DNA of 64,000 nucleotides from Shimia_B sp038528385 (GTDB lineage: Bacteria > Pseudomonadota > Alphaproteobacteria > Rhodobacterales > Rhodobacteraceae): the NCBI GenBank assembly GCA_038528385.1, contig JBCBET010000007.1, positions 108,066 to 172,065 on the forward strand, read 5' to 3'. The position numbers and the translations under genes were made by a program. Positions 1 through 7,677 of the stretch are shown here, piece by piece. Within the stretch, counting starts at the first letter, position 1; each line of letters opens with the position of its first letter. The notes under the pieces were generated by a model. It was not told the DNA's origin and did no database searches. It saw only the letters and a program-made list of their open reading frames with translations.

Positions 1-907
1 GTCCAGTGACGACCGTCGTTCCCTGATCGACATTGAAATCCTCGTTGACGCGCACGGTGAGCGAGCCGTGGGAGACGGCCGCGGGCGTCACCCGCACTTC
101 GCCACCGATGACCACCGTGCCCGTGCGCGCGTTGACGATCACCTGCGCGGGCGGGGTGGCGGGCTCGATCTCGATCTGCTCGAGTAGGCTCAAGAACGGC
201 ACGCGGGTGGCGGGATCCTGGGGCGCGCGCACCCGGACCGAGCTTGCATCGAGCGCCACGGCAACGTGGGGGCCGAATTGCGCGTTGATCGCGTCGGCGA
301 CATCGCTCGCGGTGGAAAAATCCGGGCGGCGCAGATTGAGCAGGAAGAATTCCGTCTCGAGCAGCGCCGTCTCCACCAACCGCTCCACGGTCCCGCCCCC
401 GGGGATGCGACCCACGGTCGGCACGTTGACGATGACGGAGGAGCCGTCACCGCCCTGGACCCCGAGCCCGCCCACGACGAGGTTCCCCTGCGCGATGGCG
501 TAGACCTCTCCGTCGGCACCCAGAAGCGGGGTCATGAGGAGAAGGCCGCCCTGCAGCGACCGCGCACGGCCCACGGTGGACACCGTCACGTCGACCGCTT
601 GGCCGGGCTTGAGAAAAGGTCCGAGCTCGGCGGTGACGATCACGGCCGCGGTATTCCTGGCGTCCAGACTATCGGGATCCGCCTCCAGCCCGAGACGGGA
701 CACGATGGACCGGATCGACTGACGCGTGAGGTCCGAATTGCCGTCTCCCGTCCCGACGAGACCAACGACGAGCCCGTAGCCGACTAGCGGGTTCGGGCGC
801 ACGCCCGCCACGTCGATGAGGTCCTTCAGCCGGTCCGCCTGAACCGCCGACGAGAACACGGCGAGCCAGAAGGCCGCCGCGCCAAGCGCACGTAACACGC
901 GGGTCAA
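1..907 (-). CDS. flgI: Flagellar P-ring protein FlgI (C-terminus cut by window edge)
   Basis: FlgI forms the periplasmic P ring around the flagellar rod. About 302 N-terminal residues are visible and the C-terminus lies beyond the left edge. A signal peptide (hydrophobic core about residues 8-22, ending VQA before DRLKD) is followed by the family motif NPLVGYGLVVGLVGTGD and later by VIVNARTGTVVIGG. No ATG is available. I chose TTG at 907, which overlaps the flgH stop as TTGA. GTG at 898 is an in-frame alternative. It is the last visible gene of the flgBCDEFGHI operon. Confidence 0.93.
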   Translation of the reverse strand, partial: MTRVLRALGAAAFWLAVFSSAVQADRLKDLIDVAGVRPNPLVGYGLVVGLVGTGDGNSDLTRQSIRSIVSRLGLEADPDSLDARNTAAVIVTAELGPFLKPGQAVDVTVSTVGRARSLQGGLLLMTPLLGADGEVYAIAQGNLVVGGLGVQGGDGSSVIVNVPTVGRIPGGGTVERLVETALLETEFFLLNLRRPDFSTASDVADAINAQFGPHVAVALDASSVRVRAPQDPATRVPFLSLLEQIEIEPATPPAQVIVNARTGTVVIGGEVRVTPAAVSHGSLTVRVNEDFNVDQGTTVVTG

Positions 908-1572
908 AACGGCGACACCACGTCAAGACCGCGCCTCAGCCAGCCTTTCCGTCCACTGTCTGCCACGTCGCCCGCGCCGACATACTTGATCTCTGCATTC
1001 GCGATCCGGTCGGACCGCACGACATTGTCTGCGGAGATATCGGAAGGTCGTACGATCCCGCGCAGGCGGACGTATTCATGGCCGTTGTTGAGGGTGAGCT
1101 TCTTCTGACCCCAGATTTCGAGGTTGCCCCCGGGCAAGACCCGCACCACGGAAACGGAGACGCGCCCCGTCAGCGAGTTGGATTGCGTGGCGCTGCCATC
1201 GCCTGAAAAACTACGCGTCGTCGAGCCGGTCAGGTCTTCATCGTCGAAAGGCAACGGCAGAATATCGGGGATGTCCACCGAGAAGCTGTCGTTCTTGCTA
1301 GAGCCCGCGGCCTGGCTCTTCGAGGCCGCAAAAGCTTCCTGGAAATCCACCGTGAGGATGTCGCCCACGACGCTGGCGCGCCGGTCAGCGGCAAAGAGTC
1401 CTTTGGCGCCTGCGCCATAGATCGCTCCCGTGGGCAGCCCGGCGTCAAGCGCCCTCGGCTCCACGGCAAAGACCGGCGCGAAGAATTCGCTCTCGGCCTC
1501 CTGAATTTGCGTGGAGCAGGCACAGAGCGCCGCCATGGCGCATAGCAAAAAAGCGGTTCTCATGACACTCAC
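904..1572 (-). CDS. flgH: Flagellar L-ring lipoprotein FlgH
   Basis: FlgH builds the outer-membrane L ring that works with FlgI as the bushing of the rod. The 222-residue product starts with a lipoprotein signal peptide ending in a lipobox-like ALCAC, so Cys19 is probably lipidated. The family core is visible as GAIYGAGAKGLFAADRRA, GDILTV and the C-terminal YVRLRGIVRP...ANAEIKYVG. The GTG start at 1572 overlaps the flgG stop (GTGA), implying translational coupling. An in-frame ATG lies three codons downstream at 1563. Length is typical. Confidence 0.95.
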   Translation of the reverse strand: MSVMRTAFLLCAMAALCACSTQIQEAESEFFAPVFAVEPRALDAGLPTGAIYGAGAKGLFAADRRASVVGDILTVDFQEAFAASKSQAAGSSKNDSFSVDIPDILPLPFDDEDLTGSTTRSFSGDGSATQSNSLTGRVSVSVVRVLPGGNLEIWGQKKLTLNNGHEYVRLRGIVRPSDISADNVVRSDRIANAEIKYVGAGDVADSGRKGWLRRGLDVVSPF

Positions 1573-2357
1573 AGTCTGTTGGCGAGATAGCTCATCATCT
1601 CATCAGACGCTGAGATGGAGCGTGAATTGATCTCGTAGGCGCGTTGCGCTTCGATCATCTCCACGAGCTCCTGCACGACGTTCACATTCGACGTCTCAAG
1701 CGCCCCCTGCATGAGGTCGCCCAGACCGTCATCCAACGGAGCCCCGATGGCAGGAGCACCGCTCGCCGGCGTTTCCACCAGGAAGGTCTCGCCCACCGGG
1801 GCGAGACCCCGTGGATTGGTGAAGGCCGCGAGGGTGATCTGGCCCACTTCCCGGCCTTCCACCGCGCCCGGCTCCACGACGCTCACGATCCCGTCGCGAG
1901 AGATGGAGACGGACGTGGCCCCCTGCGGGATCTGGATTTCGGGTTGAAGGATGTAGCCGCTCGTCGTCGTCAGCGTGCCTTCGGCATTCTGCGAGAATGT
2001 GCCGTTGCGCGTGTACCCGATCTGCCCATCAGGCAAGAGGACTTGGAAGAACCCGGTCCCCTCGATCGCGAGATCGAGCGCGTTCTCGGTGGATGTGAGG
2101 GCTCCCTGCGTGTGAATCTTCTCCGTGCTCACAAGACGCACGCCGGTGCCGATATTGTTCGGTGACGTAGCCGCCGTCGCCTCCGAGGTCTGAGCCCCCG
2201 CGGGCCGGTAGGTCTGGTAGAGCAGTGTCTCGAAATTCGCCCGGTCGCGCTTGAAGCCGGTGGTGTTCACGTTGGCCAGATTGTTCGAGATCACCTGGAT
2301 GCGCATCTGCTGCGCGTTGAGGCCGGTCTTGGCCACATGCATCACGTTCGAGGTCAT
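1569..2357 (-). CDS. flgG: Flagellar distal rod protein FlgG
   Basis: FlgG forms the distal rod that passes through the L and P rings. The 262-residue product has the rod/hook N-terminal signature (TGLNAQQMRIQVISNNLANVNTTGFKRDR, given here in two parts: TGLNAQQMRIQVISNN then LANVNTTGFKRDR), a central FlgG region with GFFQVLLPDG and GYTRNGTF, and the C-terminal helix with VELVEMIEAQRAYEINSR. Length is the usual one. It is followed without a gap by flgH and preceded by an 82-bp spacer after flgF. Confidence 0.96.
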   Translation of the reverse strand: MTSNVMHVAKTGLNAQQMRIQVISNNLANVNTTGFKRDRANFETLLYQTYRPAGAQTSEATAATSPNNIGTGVRLVSTEKIHTQGALTSTENALDLAIEGTGFFQVLLPDGQIGYTRNGTFSQNAEGTLTTTSGYILQPEIQIPQGATSVSISRDGIVSVVEPGAVEGREVGQITLAAFTNPRGLAPVGETFLVETPASGAPAIGAPLDDGLGDLMQGALETSNVNVVQELVEMIEAQRAYEINSRSISASDEMMSYLANRL

Positions 2358-2439
2358 CTGTGCTGGCCCCTTTCCATTTCGCTGCCATTGATCAATGTCG
2401 GTGCAAGCACCATGCCACGGCGGCCTGCGCCGAGCTGGC

Positions 2440-3201
2440 TCAGCCCTCCGGTGCCTGCAAAAGGCGCGACCCGTTTTCGTCGATGTCGCGGGCTGTCGTC
2501 ACGAGGCGCATCCCGCGCTCGAAGTTGCGCTGGATTTCCATGGTGGCGATGATTTCCTCCACCGGGTTGATGTTGGCTCCTTCGAGGGTCCCGGGGAGAA
2601 CGCGCGCCTGTTGATTGGGCAAGGGAACCTGCCCGTCCACGTCGCGGATTTGACCGTCCAGCCCCTTGGTAAGCACGAGCGCGGGGTCGGTGACCACGGT
2701 CGCGAGCGTGCCGACGAGGCGCTGTTCGCTTCCGGGCTCGTCCAGCGCATCCACGAAGATCTCGCCGATATCGGTCATGCGTAGTGACGCGTATTCCGGG
2801 ATCGCCACCGGCTCCAGATCCGGACCAAGCATGGGCTCCCCGGCCCCGTTTCGCACAATGCCGTCCACGTCGCGCCGCAAGTCGCCCCGGCGGCTGAGCG
2901 CCGGCTGACCATTGTCGGACAACACGTAGAAGTAACCGCGGTCCGCGATGGCCACGTCAAGCTCCTGCCCGGTGCTTTCGAGGGGGCCGGACGCCTCTGA
3001 AAACCGCGCCGGACCGGCCTCCAGCTGGAAGGCTCGCGTCGTCAGCCCGTTGAGCTGGCTCAGGAAACGCGACCCGCTCTCATCCGGCAGGTCACGTCGA
3101 AAGCCCGGCACGTTCTGGTTGGCGAGGTTTTGCGCGCCTTTCACTTGCTCGTTGCGTGCCACCGCGAGGGCGTTGAGCGCGGTATAGATCATCCGGTCCA
3201 T
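2440..3201 (-). CDS. flgF: Flagellar proximal rod protein FlgF
   Basis: FlgF is a proximal rod subunit. The 253-residue protein shows the rod family N-terminus (ALAVARNEQVKGAQNLANQNVPGFR), the middle motif DVAIADRGYFYVL and a C-terminal helix with NINPVEEIIATMEIQRNFERG. The N-terminal segment is more divergent than in FlgG, as is usual for FlgF. It lies 18 bp downstream of flgE in the same operon. The ATG start at 3201 has a second Met three codons later. Confidence 0.9.
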   Translation of the reverse strand: MDRMIYTALNALAVARNEQVKGAQNLANQNVPGFRRDLPDESGSRFLSQLNGLTTRAFQLEAGPARFSEASGPLESTGQELDVAIADRGYFYVLSDNGQPALSRRGDLRRDVDGIVRNGAGEPMLGPDLEPVAIPEYASLRMTDIGEIFVDALDEPGSEQRLVGTLATVVTDPALVLTKGLDGQIRDVDGQVPLPNQQARVLPGTLEGANINPVEEIIATMEIQRNFERGMRLVTTARDIDENGSRLLQAPEG

Positions 3202-3219
3202 GGATCAGCGCGCCGAGCG

Positions 3220-4482
3220 TCAGGTCCGGATGTTCATGACGGTCTCCGCCAGCGTCCCGTTCGTCTCGAGCGCTTTCGCCGAGGCCTGGTAGTTGCGCTG
3301 CGCCATGATGAGATGCACGAGCTCCTCGGTGAGGTCGACGTTCGATTGTTCGACGGACCCCGACTCGATGCCGCCGAAACCCGTGGACCCGGGGATGCCG
3401 AGGCGCACCTCTCCGGCGTCCTGGGTCGCCAGATATGTCGAACTGCCGATGCTGCTCAGGGCCTGGAGATTCGTGAAGGTCGCGACTGCGATCTTGCCCA
3501 CCGCGAGGCTGGCCTCGCCGCCGTAATTGGCAAAGACGGTGCCGTCGTCGGTCACGTCAATGGAGGACAGGCGCTGTTCCCGGGCACCGTCGCCGCCGAT
3601 ATCGAGAACGGCGAAGTCGTCTCGCGAGACGACGGAATTGGCGAAACTGATGCTGAGCGTTCCACCCCCAGCATCGGTGAAGACCTGCGGCGTGATAGCG
3701 CCGGTTTGCAGACCCGTAGCGTCAAAGGAAAGCTCCTCGGCGGGCGCGGACGGGGCCAGCACTTCACCATCGCGGACCAGTTGAATGCTGTAGGCGATGC
3801 TCGGATCTCCCGGCGTCGGCGCGGTCTCGAGGACTAGGAAGGCCTGCGCCGGGACCGCGGCCCCCTCGGCGTCGAGGACAGGCACCTCCGTGGAGAACGC
3901 GTAGGTGGCGGAATTGTCCGGATCGAAGACCGCGGCGGGCAGCCCCGCCTGTGTCCCGAATCCGCCATTGTCCGTCAGCGATACCTGCACGGCCACGTCG
4001 AGCGCGGTCGTAGCCTCCGGCACACCGAAGGTCTGCGGGATCTGAAGGGGCTGGGTGATACGCGTGCTGAGCGGCTCGCCATTGGCGGCGGTGGGAAAGG
4101 CGTGAAGCAGATTTCCGGACGCGTTGGAGACGGTCCCGTCGGCGAGCATGTTGAATGCCCCCGCGCGGGTATAGCCGATCTCGGCACCTTCCTCATTCCC
4201 GATCTGAGTCAGGAAAAAACCCTGCCCGCTGAGCGAAAGGTCGAACACGTTGCCCGTAGAAATCGTGGCTCCGGAGCTAAAGTCTCGGGTCATCCGGCTG
4301 ATGTTGACGCCAGAGCCCACCTGCCGTGCGGGCTGGCTCTGAGGGCTGGAAAAGAAGATGTCGACGAATTCCGGCCGGCTCCCGTGGAAGCCCAAGGTGG
4401 ACACGTTCGCGATGTTGTTCGAGGTGGAAGAGATGTCCTGTTGCGCGGCGTTGAGGCCGGAAAGGGCGGTGAAAAAGCTCAT
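3220..4482 (-). CDS. flgE: Flagellar hook protein FlgE
   Basis: FlgE polymerises into the hook. The 420-residue protein starts with SFFTALSGLNAAQQDISSTS and SNNIANVSTLGFHGSRPEF, has the hook motif SLSGQGFFLTQ, a central insertion of about 200 residues that would form the outer hook domains, and ends with NVDLTEELVHLIMAQRNYQ and LETNGTLAETVMNI. A good ribosome-binding site (AAGGGAG) precedes the ATG at 4482. It follows flgD, whose product caps the growing hook. Confidence 0.95.
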   Translation of the reverse strand: MSFFTALSGLNAAQQDISSTSNNIANVSTLGFHGSRPEFVDIFFSSPQSQPARQVGSGVNISRMTRDFSSGATISTGNVFDLSLSGQGFFLTQIGNEEGAEIGYTRAGAFNMLADGTVSNASGNLLHAFPTAANGEPLSTRITQPLQIPQTFGVPEATTALDVAVQVSLTDNGGFGTQAGLPAAVFDPDNSATYAFSTEVPVLDAEGAAVPAQAFLVLETAPTPGDPSIAYSIQLVRDGEVLAPSAPAEELSFDATGLQTGAITPQVFTDAGGGTLSISFANSVVSRDDFAVLDIGGDGAREQRLSSIDVTDDGTVFANYGGEASLAVGKIAVATFTNLQALSSIGSSTYLATQDAGEVRLGIPGSTGFGGIESGSVEQSNVDLTEELVHLIMAQRNYQASAKALETNGTLAETVMNIRT

Positions 4483-4520
4483 GGGATATCTCCCTTCAAG
4501 ATGGAACTAGAAACTCGGAT

Positions 4521-5180
4521 TCATCGGATGGAGGCGATATCGGTCTCGCTCAGGAGCCCGTAATCCTCCACATCAAAGACGAGGGGCGCGCCCTCCAACT
4601 CGGGCAGCGTGACCGCCTCCACGCGCGCAAACACCCGCGGATCGCTGGCCACCGCGCCGGAGGGTTCGACTGTCACGCGCACGCCGCTGCGGGCATCGAC
4701 GACATCGGCCGGCGGATCCGGCCACGAGACGTCGAGGCGTCCGGCGGCCTGCGGGCCGAGCGTCGTTTCAAAGAGTGTCTCGAAGGTCCGGCTGTCGCTC
4801 CAGCGCACGGTCACGGCCTCGGCGGGGGCGTCGAGCGTGACGCTGCCGCGCAGCGCGCCGTCGGCTGCTGGGCGGACGACGGTGCCGGGGACGAGCACCT
4901 CCCTTCCGAGGAGCGCGGCCCCCTCGCTCACACGGCCGCCACCGAGGGCGCTACCGATGTCCTGCATGGTTTCATTGAGCTGTTCGATGCCCGAGACCGT
5001 GGAGAATTGAGCCATCTGCCCAAGAAACTCACCGTTTTCGAGGGGCTTGAACGGGTCCTGGTTCTCGAGCTGCGCGGTCATGAGTTTCAGGAACTCCGCC
5101 TGTCCGAGGTCCGGGACCTGTCCCGTGGTCGTCTCGGTCGGCACGATGGGCGCGCTGTTGAGCGCTGAAACCGTTGTCAT
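4521..5180 (-). CDS. flgD: Flagellar hook cap/assembly protein FlgD
   Basis: FlgD is the scaffold that caps the hook while FlgE polymerises. The 219-residue product has the FlgD N-terminal signature QAEFLKLMTAQLENQDPFKP followed by FLGQMAQFSTVSGIEQLN, then a FlgD Ig-like/Tudor region. I start it at the ATG at 5180 (MTTVSALN), just after the flgC stop, rather than at the upstream in-frame start at 5252, which would run into flgC. Gene order flgC-flgD-flgE is canonical. Confidence 0.94.
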   Translation of the reverse strand: MTTVSALNSAPIVPTETTTGQVPDLGQAEFLKLMTAQLENQDPFKPLENGEFLGQMAQFSTVSGIEQLNETMQDIGSALGGGRVSEGAALLGREVLVPGTVVRPAADGALRGSVTLDAPAEAVTVRWSDSRTFETLFETTLGPQAAGRLDVSWPDPPADVVDARSGVRVTVEPSGAVASDPRVFARVEAVTLPELEGAPLVFDVEDYGLLSETDIASIR

Positions 5181-5190
5181 GCGACCGTCC

Positions 5191-5607
5191 TCAACCCTGG
5201 CCCATGCGGACCGTGCGCGCCATGAGCGTCCGCATGGTCGACACCGTCTCAAGCACGTTCTGATATTGGCGGCTCGCCTCCAGCATCTCGACCATTTCCT
5301 CGTCAGGGTTCACTTGCGCGATGAAGATGTATCCCTCCTCGTCGGCGAGCGGATGATCCGGGCGAAACTGGCGCACGGGCGAGCGGTCGATCTCCACCAC
5401 GTCGCGGGTCCGCGTGGTGGAGAGCCCGGGCCGTGAAACCGCGTTGGCATAGACCGTTTCGAACACCGGGCGCATCGGGCGATAGGCGCCCTCCTCCGTC
5501 GAGCTCACGGAGCCCGCATTCGCGAGGTTCGAGGAGACGGTGTTCAAGCGGACGAGCTGGGCCGACATCGCGTGTCGCCCCACGTCGAAGACCGTGTTGA
5601 TGTCCAT
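5191..5607 (-). CDS. flgC: Flagellar proximal rod protein FlgC
   Basis: FlgC is a proximal rod subunit. The 138-residue protein carries the rod-family N-terminus (SAQLVRLNTVSSNLANAGSV), EGAYRPMRPVFE, and the C-terminal helix NPDEEMVEMLEASRQYQ. Length is typical. The ATG at 5607 lies two bases after the flgB stop, so the genes are probably translationally coupled. Confidence 0.95.
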   Translation of the reverse strand: MDINTVFDVGRHAMSAQLVRLNTVSSNLANAGSVSSTEEGAYRPMRPVFETVYANAVSRPGLSTTRTRDVVEIDRSPVRQFRPDHPLADEEGYIFIAQVNPDEEMVEMLEASRQYQNVLETVSTMRTLMARTVRMGQG

Positions 5608-5609
5608 AC

Positions 5610-5996
5610 TTATTCTCCTCTCATCGCGTTCATCGCCCCAGAGATGCGGCGATTGAGCAAAGTCAGCGACGTCTGGTAGCGCAGGGCATTCTCGGCGAAT
5701 TCCATCTGCTCCACGGCGAGTTCCACCGTGTTGCCGTCCAGCGCCGCGTTGACCGGTACGCGGTAGCCCGCCCTCAGCCCCCCTGCCTCAGACGTTGGAA
5801 AATGGCGTTCGTGGCTCACACGAAGGAGCCCGTTGCCCGTCTGCGCAGCGAGCTGCGCTTTGAAATCCATGTCACGCGCCTTGAAGCCCGGCGTGGCGGC
5901 GTTGGCGATGTTCGACGCCAGCATCTGACCTCGCGTCTCCCGCAAGGACAGCGACTGGGCGAAGACATTCAAGTGCCCGCGAAATGTGGCTTCCAT
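5610..5996 (-). CDS. flgB: Flagellar proximal rod protein FlgB
   Basis: FlgB is the first proximal rod subunit. The 128-residue protein has ETRGQMLASNIANAATPGFKA, DMDFKAQLA and the C-terminal AENALRYQTSLTLLNRRI. The frame stays open to 6218, but family length and homology begin at the ATG at 5996. This is the first gene of flgBCDEFGHI. A near-perfect sigma-54 promoter lies about 85 bp upstream on the same strand. Confidence 0.95.
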   Translation of the reverse strand: MEATFRGHLNVFAQSLSLRETRGQMLASNIANAATPGFKARDMDFKAQLAAQTGNGLLRVSHERHFPTSEAGGLRAGYRVPVNAALDGNTVELAVEQMEFAENALRYQTSLTLLNRRISGAMNAMRGE

Positions 5997-6027
5997 CGCC
6001 GTGTGATCCCCTCTGTATCCTGACCCT

Positions 6028-6043
6028 TGGCGCGCGACTTGCA
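6028..6043 (+). promoter_or_regulatory. Sigma-54 promoter of the small gene divergent from flgB
   Basis: TGGCGCGCGACTTGCA has GG at 6029-6030 and GC at 6041-6042, exactly ten bases apart, and an intact TTGCA -12 box. The predicted start is near 6054, leaving a 64-nt leader before the ATG at 6118. The predicted 5' ends of this transcript and the opposing flgB transcript overlap by about 14 nt. Confidence 0.75.
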
Positions 6044-6078
6044 GTGCACGGCCCATGGAGCCTTCTCGGGAAGGTCTC

Positions 6079-6094
6079 TGCAAACGAAGTGCCA
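6079..6094 (-). promoter_or_regulatory. Sigma-54 promoter of the flgB operon
   Basis: Read on the minus strand the sequence is TGGCACTTCGTTTGCA, matching the sigma-54 consensus TGGCACN5TTGCA with the obligatory GG-N10-GC spacing. Transcription would start near 6068 and give a leader of about 70 nt before the flgB ATG. It faces a second sigma-54 promoter that drives the divergent gene. Confidence 0.85.
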
Positions 6095-6117
6095 ACCTGT
6101 GGAAAGGAGCGACCGCC

Positions 6118-6477
6118 ATGACCTCGAAAAGGGACGCGTCAAAGCCCGCCAGCGCCCAAGGACCATCGTCCCCGCCCGAGTTTCGCGGGGTCATGCGGCA
6201 ATTGAAAAGTGCCCCCAAGGATGAGGCGCGGGCCGCGGTTGCAGAAAGCTACGAAGCGCAAACCGGTGGGGACAAGCGGCAGATTGCGCTCCGCTTGCGA
6301 CTGAGCCTTCTGACGGCCCAGCTCAAACAGATGGTCGCGGAAGAGGCTGCCGAGCTTGACCGCAAAGACGTGCCCGACGCCGCCGTCGATGCACCGGCCC
6401 CGACGGGCGCCATCATGCTGCCCGCGCCGACAGACGTCAGTGCCAAAGAGAGCGCGACGGCACCGAAAACGAACTAG
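6118..6477 (+). CDS. Small hydrophilic protein of unknown function, co-regulated with flagellar genes
   Basis: A 119-residue soluble protein with no recognised domain. It is Lys/Arg-rich at the N-terminus, has a predicted helical centre (about residues 38-80, with LRLRLSLLTAQLKQMVAEEA), and a low-complexity Ala/Pro/Asp tail. The ATG at 6118 is chosen because GGAAAGGAG lies just upstream. The frame opens at 6055. It is divergent from flgB and has its own sigma-54 promoter. Its position recalls flgM/flgN in other clusters, but I see no FlgM or FlgN signature, so the function is left open. Confidence 0.7.
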   Translation: MTSKRDASKPASAQGPSSPPEFRGVMRQLKSAPKDEARAAVAESYEAQTGGDKRQIALRLRLSLLTAQLKQMVAEEAAELDRKDVPDAAVDAPAPTGAIMLPAPTDVSAKESATAPKTN

Positions 6478-6486
6478 CTTCGGCGC

Positions 6487-7155
6487 TCAGTTTCCGTTCT
6501 CGGACGCGGCAGCAGGGCAACTCGCGGGCCTTTTTTCGAGGGGCAATCGCTCGCACCAATCGCCGAAAACGGATCGCGCCTCCGCCTGGACGCGCAGGCG
6601 GTCGCGCTCGTCGAGCTCTGCTAGGGCAATATCCCGCAACGCGAAGCCGTGGGGCTCCTCGAAGGCCGCCGCCAGCGTGAACCACAGCGAGGCGCGGCGG
6701 GGATCCGCGGGACGGCGTACCTCGAGCTCCGTCAATCCAAGGCCGACGAAGGCGCGAAAGCTTCCATCCTCGGCGAGGAGTTCCAGATCGGACGCGAGCC
6801 GATCTGCGACAGCCTCACGCTGGGCAGGCGGAAGCTGGACGAGGAGCGCCTCGCTCGGTGCCGCGGCGCGCGTCTCTCCCATGAGCCGCGCGCGCCATGC
6901 CCAGTAGGTGGCTTCTTCGATGTCAAGCGGCACGCCTTCGCCCCGCGCGTGCATGACCGCCAAATTGACCTGTGCTACGCTGCTGCCAGCCCTTGCGAGG
7001 TCTCGGAATATGGCGACGGCCTCCGCCGCGCGTCCGTCGCGGACGTGGTCGAGTGCAGTCTCGATATCGCGCGCGGACGCGGCCGGAGCCGGAACGAGAC
7101 CCAGCCAAAATGCCACGAGGGCTTGCCGCGCCCGACGGGACCCATGCGCGGTCAT
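6487..7155 (-). CDS. Exported Sel1/TPR-like repeat protein
   Basis: A 222-residue protein with a signal peptide (hydrophobic core about residues 12-25, cleavage after APAASA). Helical repeats follow: DGRAAEAVAIFRDLARAGSSVAQVNLAVMHARGEGVP fits a Sel1-type repeat (AQ.NLA.M.ARGEGVP), and a second partial one is RASLWFTLAAAFEEPHG. Such proteins usually act as periplasmic scaffolds. Its ATG overlaps the stop of the upstream gene (ATGA), and it sits among flagellar genes, so a motor- or basal-body-related role is an inference only. Confidence 0.7.
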   Translation of the reverse strand: MTAHGSRRARQALVAFWLGLVPAPAASARDIETALDHVRDGRAAEAVAIFRDLARAGSSVAQVNLAVMHARGEGVPLDIEEATYWAWRARLMGETRAAAPSEALLVQLPPAQREAVADRLASDLELLAEDGSFRAFVGLGLTELEVRRPADPRRASLWFTLAAAFEEPHGFALRDIALAELDERDRLRVQAEARSVFGDWCERLPLEKRPASCPAAASENGN

Positions 7156-7523
7156 CGACCAGCCATCATCACGAGCTGAAGGTACATTAGTCGCCGCCTT
7201 CGGCCATCGCCCAGCAGCTCGGTTACGACGATCCGCGGGCGTTCAATCCCGGCTTGCTCAACGTTCAAGTCCACGCTTTCTGGGAGATGCACGTTGTAGC
7301 GGGCCAATAGATGCCGCGGATCAACCTCCAGCGACCGCGCGAATTGCGGGTCGATCCAGCTCCGCGCGAGTGCGCGACCGAGGATGTCCGGCAGGTGCCG
7401 CTCCACCTCCGGCACATCCTCAAGGCGCGTGACCCGACCGACGAGGGCAAAACCCTCCGCGGCCCGCCCTTCACCGGACCGGGCCGCGCCTGTCGCGGTA
7501 TGTCCGGACAGCCGGTTCAACAT
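7152..7523 (-). CDS. Unknown protein with possible NHLP / nitrile-hydratase-alpha-like domain
   Basis: A 123-residue cytosolic protein without a signal peptide. The segment of about residues 47-103 (ILGRALARSWIDPQFARSL, then DPRHLLARYNVHLPESVDL) looks like the helix-helix-strand pattern of nitrile hydratase alpha subunits and NHLP leader peptides: A..A..DP.F...L..DP...L....V.LPE.V...V. The Cys-Ser-Cys metal site of real nitrile hydratase is absent, and there is no double-Gly cleavage site. The ATG follows a G-rich ribosome-binding site. The gene is coupled to the downstream Sel1-like gene. The domain call is tentative. Confidence 0.5.
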   Translation of the reverse strand: MLNRLSGHTATGAARSGEGRAAEGFALVGRVTRLEDVPEVERHLPDILGRALARSWIDPQFARSLEVDPRHLLARYNVHLPESVDLNVEQAGIERPRIVVTELLGDGRRRRLMYLQLVMMAGR

Positions 7524-7650
7524 CCCCCCACCCCCGTGGGCAAATGTCGAATTTCGTGGCTGCGCGGCATCGTCCTTCGCTCACTCACTGTCTGCGTCCC
7601 TTACCATCCACGATTGTTAACGGCCGCGTCGCACGCCGTTGTAGGGAGGA

Positions 7651-7666
7651 TGGCCCGAATTTTGCT
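7651..7666 (+). promoter_or_regulatory. Sigma-54 promoter upstream of the FliL-like gene
   Basis: TGGCCCGAATTTTGCT has GG (7652-7653) and GC (7664-7665) separated by ten bases and a good TTGCT -12 element. The predicted start is about 7677, one base before the ATG at 7678, so the transcript may be leaderless or nearly so. Confidence 0.7.
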
Positions 7667-7677
7667 GCGTGAGAGTT

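Noticed and set aside
6118..6477. Assignment of the gene divergent from flgB as flgM
   Set aside because: Position fits, but the C-terminal sigma-28-binding helices of FlgM are not recognisable.
7583..7596. Minus-strand GG-N10-GC match upstream of the NHLP-like gene
   Set aside because: Spacing fits, but neither the TGGCAC nor the TTGCA flanking bases are conserved.
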